From contig PAQY01000007.1 in NCBI GenBank assembly GCA_002709955.1, positions 62,001-126,000 of the forward strand: a stretch of 64,000 nt of DNA, read 5' to 3'. This document shows, one piece after another, positions 61,584 through 64,000 of this stretch; the stretch's first letter is position 1; every line of letters starts with the position of its first letter. The notes under the pieces are model-generated. The model was given only the letters and a program-made list of their open reading frames with translations. It had not been told where the DNA came from and made no database searches. The position numbers and the translations under genes were made by a program. The stretch comes from Rhodospirillaceae bacterium (GTDB lineage Bacteria > Pseudomonadota > Alphaproteobacteria > UBA8366 > Aestuariispiraceae).

Positions 61584-62768
61584 CTATTCCTTGATGATCA
61601 TTTCGCGGGGATAGGAGGTCAGGCATTCGGCCGGGCCGCTTTCCTTGATCAGGATGCTTTCGGTGATTTCCAGGCCCCAACTTTCCATCCACAGGCCGGG
61701 CATGAAATGGAATGTCATGCCGGGCTTTAATTCGGTCTGGTCGGTTTCGCGGAAGCTGATGGTGCGTTCGCCCCAATCGGGGGGATAGCTGATGCCGATC
61801 GCATAGCCGCAGCGGGCTGAGCGTTCGATCTTGCCCTTGCGCAATTCCTCCGCCAGAGCATTGGCGATATCACAGGCGCGGTTGCCGGCAACCGCCGCCT
61901 CAATACCCGCCTGCAATCCGTCCAGCAGGGACTTTTCCGCATCAATGATATGCTGTGGCGGCTTGCCTAGGAAAACCGTGCGGCTCAACGGCGTGTGATA
62001 GCGTTTGTAACAGCCTGCGATCTCAAAGAACGTCCCCGCACCCGTTTCCATCGGGGCATCATCCCAGGTCAGATGGGGCGCTGCGGCATTCGGCCCTGTC
62101 GGCAATAGGGGCACGATGGCGGGATAGTCGCCGCCATATTCCGGCGTTCCTTCAATGCCGGTATGGAAAATATCGGCCACAATATCGCACTTGCGGATGC
62201 CAGGTTCCATCTTTGCGGCGATCACGCCATGCATGCGGTCCACGATCTTCGCGGCCTTACGCATATATGCGATTTCAGTTTCCGACTTGATGCCGCGCTG
62301 CCAGTTCACCAATCCTGTCGTATCGACAAATTTTGCATTCGGCAGGTGTTGTTGCAGGGATTGAAACGCCTTGGCAGAGAAGTAGTAATTGTCCATCTCA
62401 ATGCCGATGCGCAGTCCGCCCCAGCCGCGATCTTCGATAATACCCGACAGTTGATCCATCGGGTGGCGCTCTGTGGATTGCACATAGATATCAGGATAGG
62501 ACAGGACGTGATCGTCGTTCATGTAAACCGTGCGATAGGCACCGTTGGCATCTTGATTGCGCCCCCACCAGATTGGCAGCCCATCCGGTGGCACCAGGAC
62601 GCCCTGATGAACATAAAACGACCAACCGTCATATCCGGTCAGCCAGGACATGTTGGACGGGTCGGTCACCCAAAGCAGATCAACGCCCTTGGCGTCCATG
62701 GCCTTGCGGGTCTTGGCCAGACGCGTGGCATATTCCGCAGCAGAGAAGGGCAGATCGGTTCCCGGCAT
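61584..62768 (-). CDS. doeA: Ectoine hydrolase-like M24 family enzyme (DoeA)
   Basis: This 394-residue protein belongs to the creatinase/Xaa-Pro-peptidase (pita-bread) fold. DPSNMSWLTGYDGWSFYVHQG, GRNQDANGA, STERHPMDQL and EMDNYYFSAKA follow the pattern I recall for DoeA/EutD ectoine hydrolases, which open the ring of ectoine to acetyl-diaminobutyrate. ATG 62768 has GGAG 7 bases before it, inside a possible longer start at 62780. It is divergent from an Lrp/AsnC regulator, as doe genes commonly are. A simple creatinase or proline dipeptidase role is the alternative. Confidence 0.78.
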   Translation of the reverse strand: MPGTDLPFSAAEYATRLAKTRKAMDAKGVDLLWVTDPSNMSWLTGYDGWSFYVHQGVLVPPDGLPIWWGRNQDANGAYRTVYMNDDHVLSYPDIYVQSTERHPMDQLSGIIEDRGWGGLRIGIEMDNYYFSAKAFQSLQQHLPNAKFVDTTGLVNWQRGIKSETEIAYMRKAAKIVDRMHGVIAAKMEPGIRKCDIVADIFHTGIEGTPEYGGDYPAIVPLLPTGPNAAAPHLTWDDAPMETGAGTFFEIAGCYKRYHTPLSRTVFLGKPPQHIIDAEKSLLDGLQAGIEAAVAGNRACDIANALAEELRKGKIERSARCGYAIGISYPPDWGERTISFRETDQTELKPGMTFHFMPGLWMESWGLEITESILIKESGPAECLTSYPREMIIKE

Positions 62769-62825
62769 ATATTTCTCCATTCACAAAGGGATCATCACAA
62801 AGCGATGTTTTGAAACTGTGCTACG

Positions 62826-62845
62826 ACTTGTGGCGCGTGACAAGT
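62826..62845. promoter_or_regulatory. Dyad between doeA and the Lrp-type regulator
   Basis: ACTTGT at 62826-62831 is mirrored by ACAAGT at 62840-62845 with 8 bases between, a perfect 6-bp inverted repeat. It lies in the middle of the gap between two divergent genes, where a dimeric Lrp/AsnC-type regulator could bind. A direct repeat, TCACAAAG, is at 62781 and 62795. Binding is inferred from position and symmetry only. Confidence 0.5.
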
Positions 62846-62885
62846 GCCCGTGCCGACGCCACAATCGGCAAAAAAGGAAAGCGGC

Positions 62886-63389
62886 ATGACCAGTCTGGAT
62901 GATCGTGATTTAAAAATTTTGACCATATTACAAACCGAGGGGCGTCTGACAAAGGCGGCCCTGGCGGAGCGTGTCAACCTGTCCCCCGCCGCTTGTTGGG
63001 AGCGTTTGCAGCGTCTGGAACGGGCGGGAATCATCATCGGATATGAGGCCAGGATCAATCCAAAACTGTTGACCGGTGCAGCAGAAGTTTTGATGTCTGT
63101 TGAACTGGAAAGCCATCGTTCCAGCGACTTTCAGGCCTTCGAAAAGGGAATAGAGACGATCCCTGAAGTGGTCGAATGCTGGGCTGTCGGGGGGGGCATT
63201 GATTACATGCTTCGGGTGGTGACCCAGGACATCGCTGCCTATCAGACCCTGGTCGATGAAATGCTGTCTGCGGGGTTTGGTGTAAAGCGCTATTACAGCT
63301 ATGTCGTCACCAAATCCATCAAGCGAACAGCCGTCCCGTTGGACCTTCTGGACCTCAATGAACCGAAGAATCGTCGGTCTGCCTCCTGA
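62886..63389 (+). CDS. Lrp/AsnC-family transcriptional regulator (DoeX-like)
   Basis: This 167-residue regulator has an N-terminal helix-turn-helix (LDDRDLKILTILQTEGRL, then KAALAERVNLSPAACWERLQRLE) and a C-terminal ligand-sensing RAM domain with VVECWAVGGGIDYMLRVV. ATG 62886 follows GGAAA by 6 bases; a GTG start at 62844 would fall inside the dyad. DoeX-type proteins regulate ectoine degradation in Halomonas; the divergent DoeA-like gene supports that role here. Confidence 0.85.
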   Translation: MTSLDDRDLKILTILQTEGRLTKAALAERVNLSPAACWERLQRLERAGIIIGYEARINPKLLTGAAEVLMSVELESHRSSDFQAFEKGIETIPEVVECWAVGGGIDYMLRVVTQDIAAYQTLVDEMLSAGFGVKRYYSYVVTKSIKRTAVPLDLLDLNEPKNRRSAS

Positions 63390-63609
63390 AATATCGGTGA
63401 AACACCGTCCAATCCCTTTCCCTTACATCGGTTCTTCGCCGCAATCTGATCTATGGTAGCGGCATCTGAGTAATCTACCCATCCGCTTTCCGGGGCATCC
63501 TGCGGGCACACAGCGCGCACACGGTGTTCTGGCTTGTTGTTTTTCGCAAACCATCGCCGCAGATGTCACCATCTGCACGGGGTTTGCTCTATCGAATCAG
63601 TGAGGTGCC

Positions 63610-64000
63610 ATGTCGCAGGAATTGTCCTCTCCGCCGGATCGTTTGTTCAATGCGTCCCTGTTTCAAACAGCCAGCTTCATTGATGGCCAATGGGTCAATG
63701 CCGCGTCGGGGAAGACGATCGCTGTCACCGATCCAGGCAATGGCGCGGTGATCGGTCATGTGGCCGCAATGAGTGCACAGGAAAGCCGCAAGGCCGTGGA
63801 TGCGGCGCATCGGGCATTTCCGGCCTGGTCTGTGATGTTACCCCAGGATCGCGCCGCCCTGTTGCGGCGATGGTTTGATCTGGTGAACGAAGCCCGGGAA
63901 GATCTGGCGACCCTGATGGTGATGGAACAGGGGAAGCCAATTTCAGAGGCGCGGGGCGAAATCGCCTATGCGGCGTCCTTCATGGAATTCTATGCCGAAG
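63610..64000 (+). CDS. Aldehyde dehydrogenase, succinate-semialdehyde dehydrogenase-like, N-terminal part
   Basis: The first 130 codons of an NAD(P)-dependent aldehyde dehydrogenase run off the window end. FIDGQWVNAASGKTIAVTDP (about 22-41), EQGKPISEARGEIAYAASF and FMEFYAE match GabD-type succinate-semialdehyde dehydrogenases, the group that also contains DoeC of ectoine catabolism. The ATG at 63610 has GAGG 4 bases upstream. The active-site Cys and Glu are beyond the window. The preceding gap (63390-63609) holds no gene. Confidence 0.85.
   Translation, partial: MSQELSSPPDRLFNASLFQTASFIDGQWVNAASGKTIAVTDPGNGAVIGHVAAMSAQESRKAVDAAHRAFPAWSVMLPQDRAALLRRWFDLVNEAREDLATLMVMEQGKPISEARGEIAYAASFMEFYAE

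Noticed and set aside
62163-62813. Plus-strand frame across the DoeA-like gene
   Set aside because: It is antisense to a well-supported coding region and has no recognisable domain.

Overview
The window looks like chromosomal DNA of an alphaproteobacterium, most likely a marine, Rhodospirillales-like organism. The support is an F1 ATP synthase operon in the order atpH-A-G-D-C without the F0 genes, a tripartite tricarboxylate (TctABC) transporter, a CoxMSL-type molybdenum hydroxylase, and an ectoine-degradation-like locus at the right edge. I cannot name the species from sequence alone. No tRNA, rRNA, insertion sequence, phage gene or CRISPR array was seen.

Region 1 (1-30923) is a surface-glycan locus that is visibly more AT-rich than the rest. 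It opens with an MBOAT/SGNH O-acyltransferase pair (120-2904) and an opposing 2-oxoglutarate oxygenase-like gene (2896-3978). From 4077 to 30923 there are 24 genes on one strand, many overlapping by 1-8 bp. They read as a nonulosonic acid (pseudaminic/legionaminic-type sugar) pathway: a PseB-like dehydratase, two WbpG/PseA-type amidotransferases with one HisH/HisF pair, GNAT and LpxD-like N-acyltransferases, three NeuB-type synthases (one fused to CBS and TIM-barrel domains), a PseG-like hydrolase, a PIG-L deacetylase, two formyltransferase-fold proteins, a NeuA-like cytidylyltransferase, a sulfotransferase, a methyltransferase, a Gmd-like dehydratase, a capsule-type transferase and a GT4 glycosyltransferase. 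A giant protein joining a lipid-synthase-type membrane domain, an O-antigen-ligase-type domain and a GT4 domain ends the locus. No PLP aminotransferase (PseC/LegC) and no flippase were seen.

The most interesting part is 16495-18960: an LpxD-like acyltransferase, a class II aminoacyl-tRNA-synthetase-like amino acid:[carrier protein] ligase with its zinc ligands in place, and a dedicated carrier protein. I infer a route in which an amino acid is loaded on a carrier protein and then moved onto an amino sugar, decorating a nonulosonic acid with an aminoacyl group.

Region 2 (30964-53266) is higher-GC metabolic and transport DNA: a molybdenum hydroxylase operon that also carries a MoaD-like protein and an RluA-type pseudouridine synthase; an unrecognised two-gene helical-protein module (35812-38308); an RND efflux pump; TctABC; an oxalyl-CoA-synthetase-like ligase with a ketopantoate-reductase-like enzyme; an agmatinase-family ureohydrolase; an ABC exporter; three tandem 34-bp repeats; and an MFS transporter.

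Region 3 (53267-64000) holds the atpHAGDC operon with a clear intrinsic terminator, an enolase-superfamily enzyme, a divergent SDR/AraC pair, and a probable ectoine-catabolism locus: a DoeA-like hydrolase divergent from an Lrp/AsnC regulator with a dyad between them, then a GabD/DoeC-like aldehyde dehydrogenase cut by the window end.
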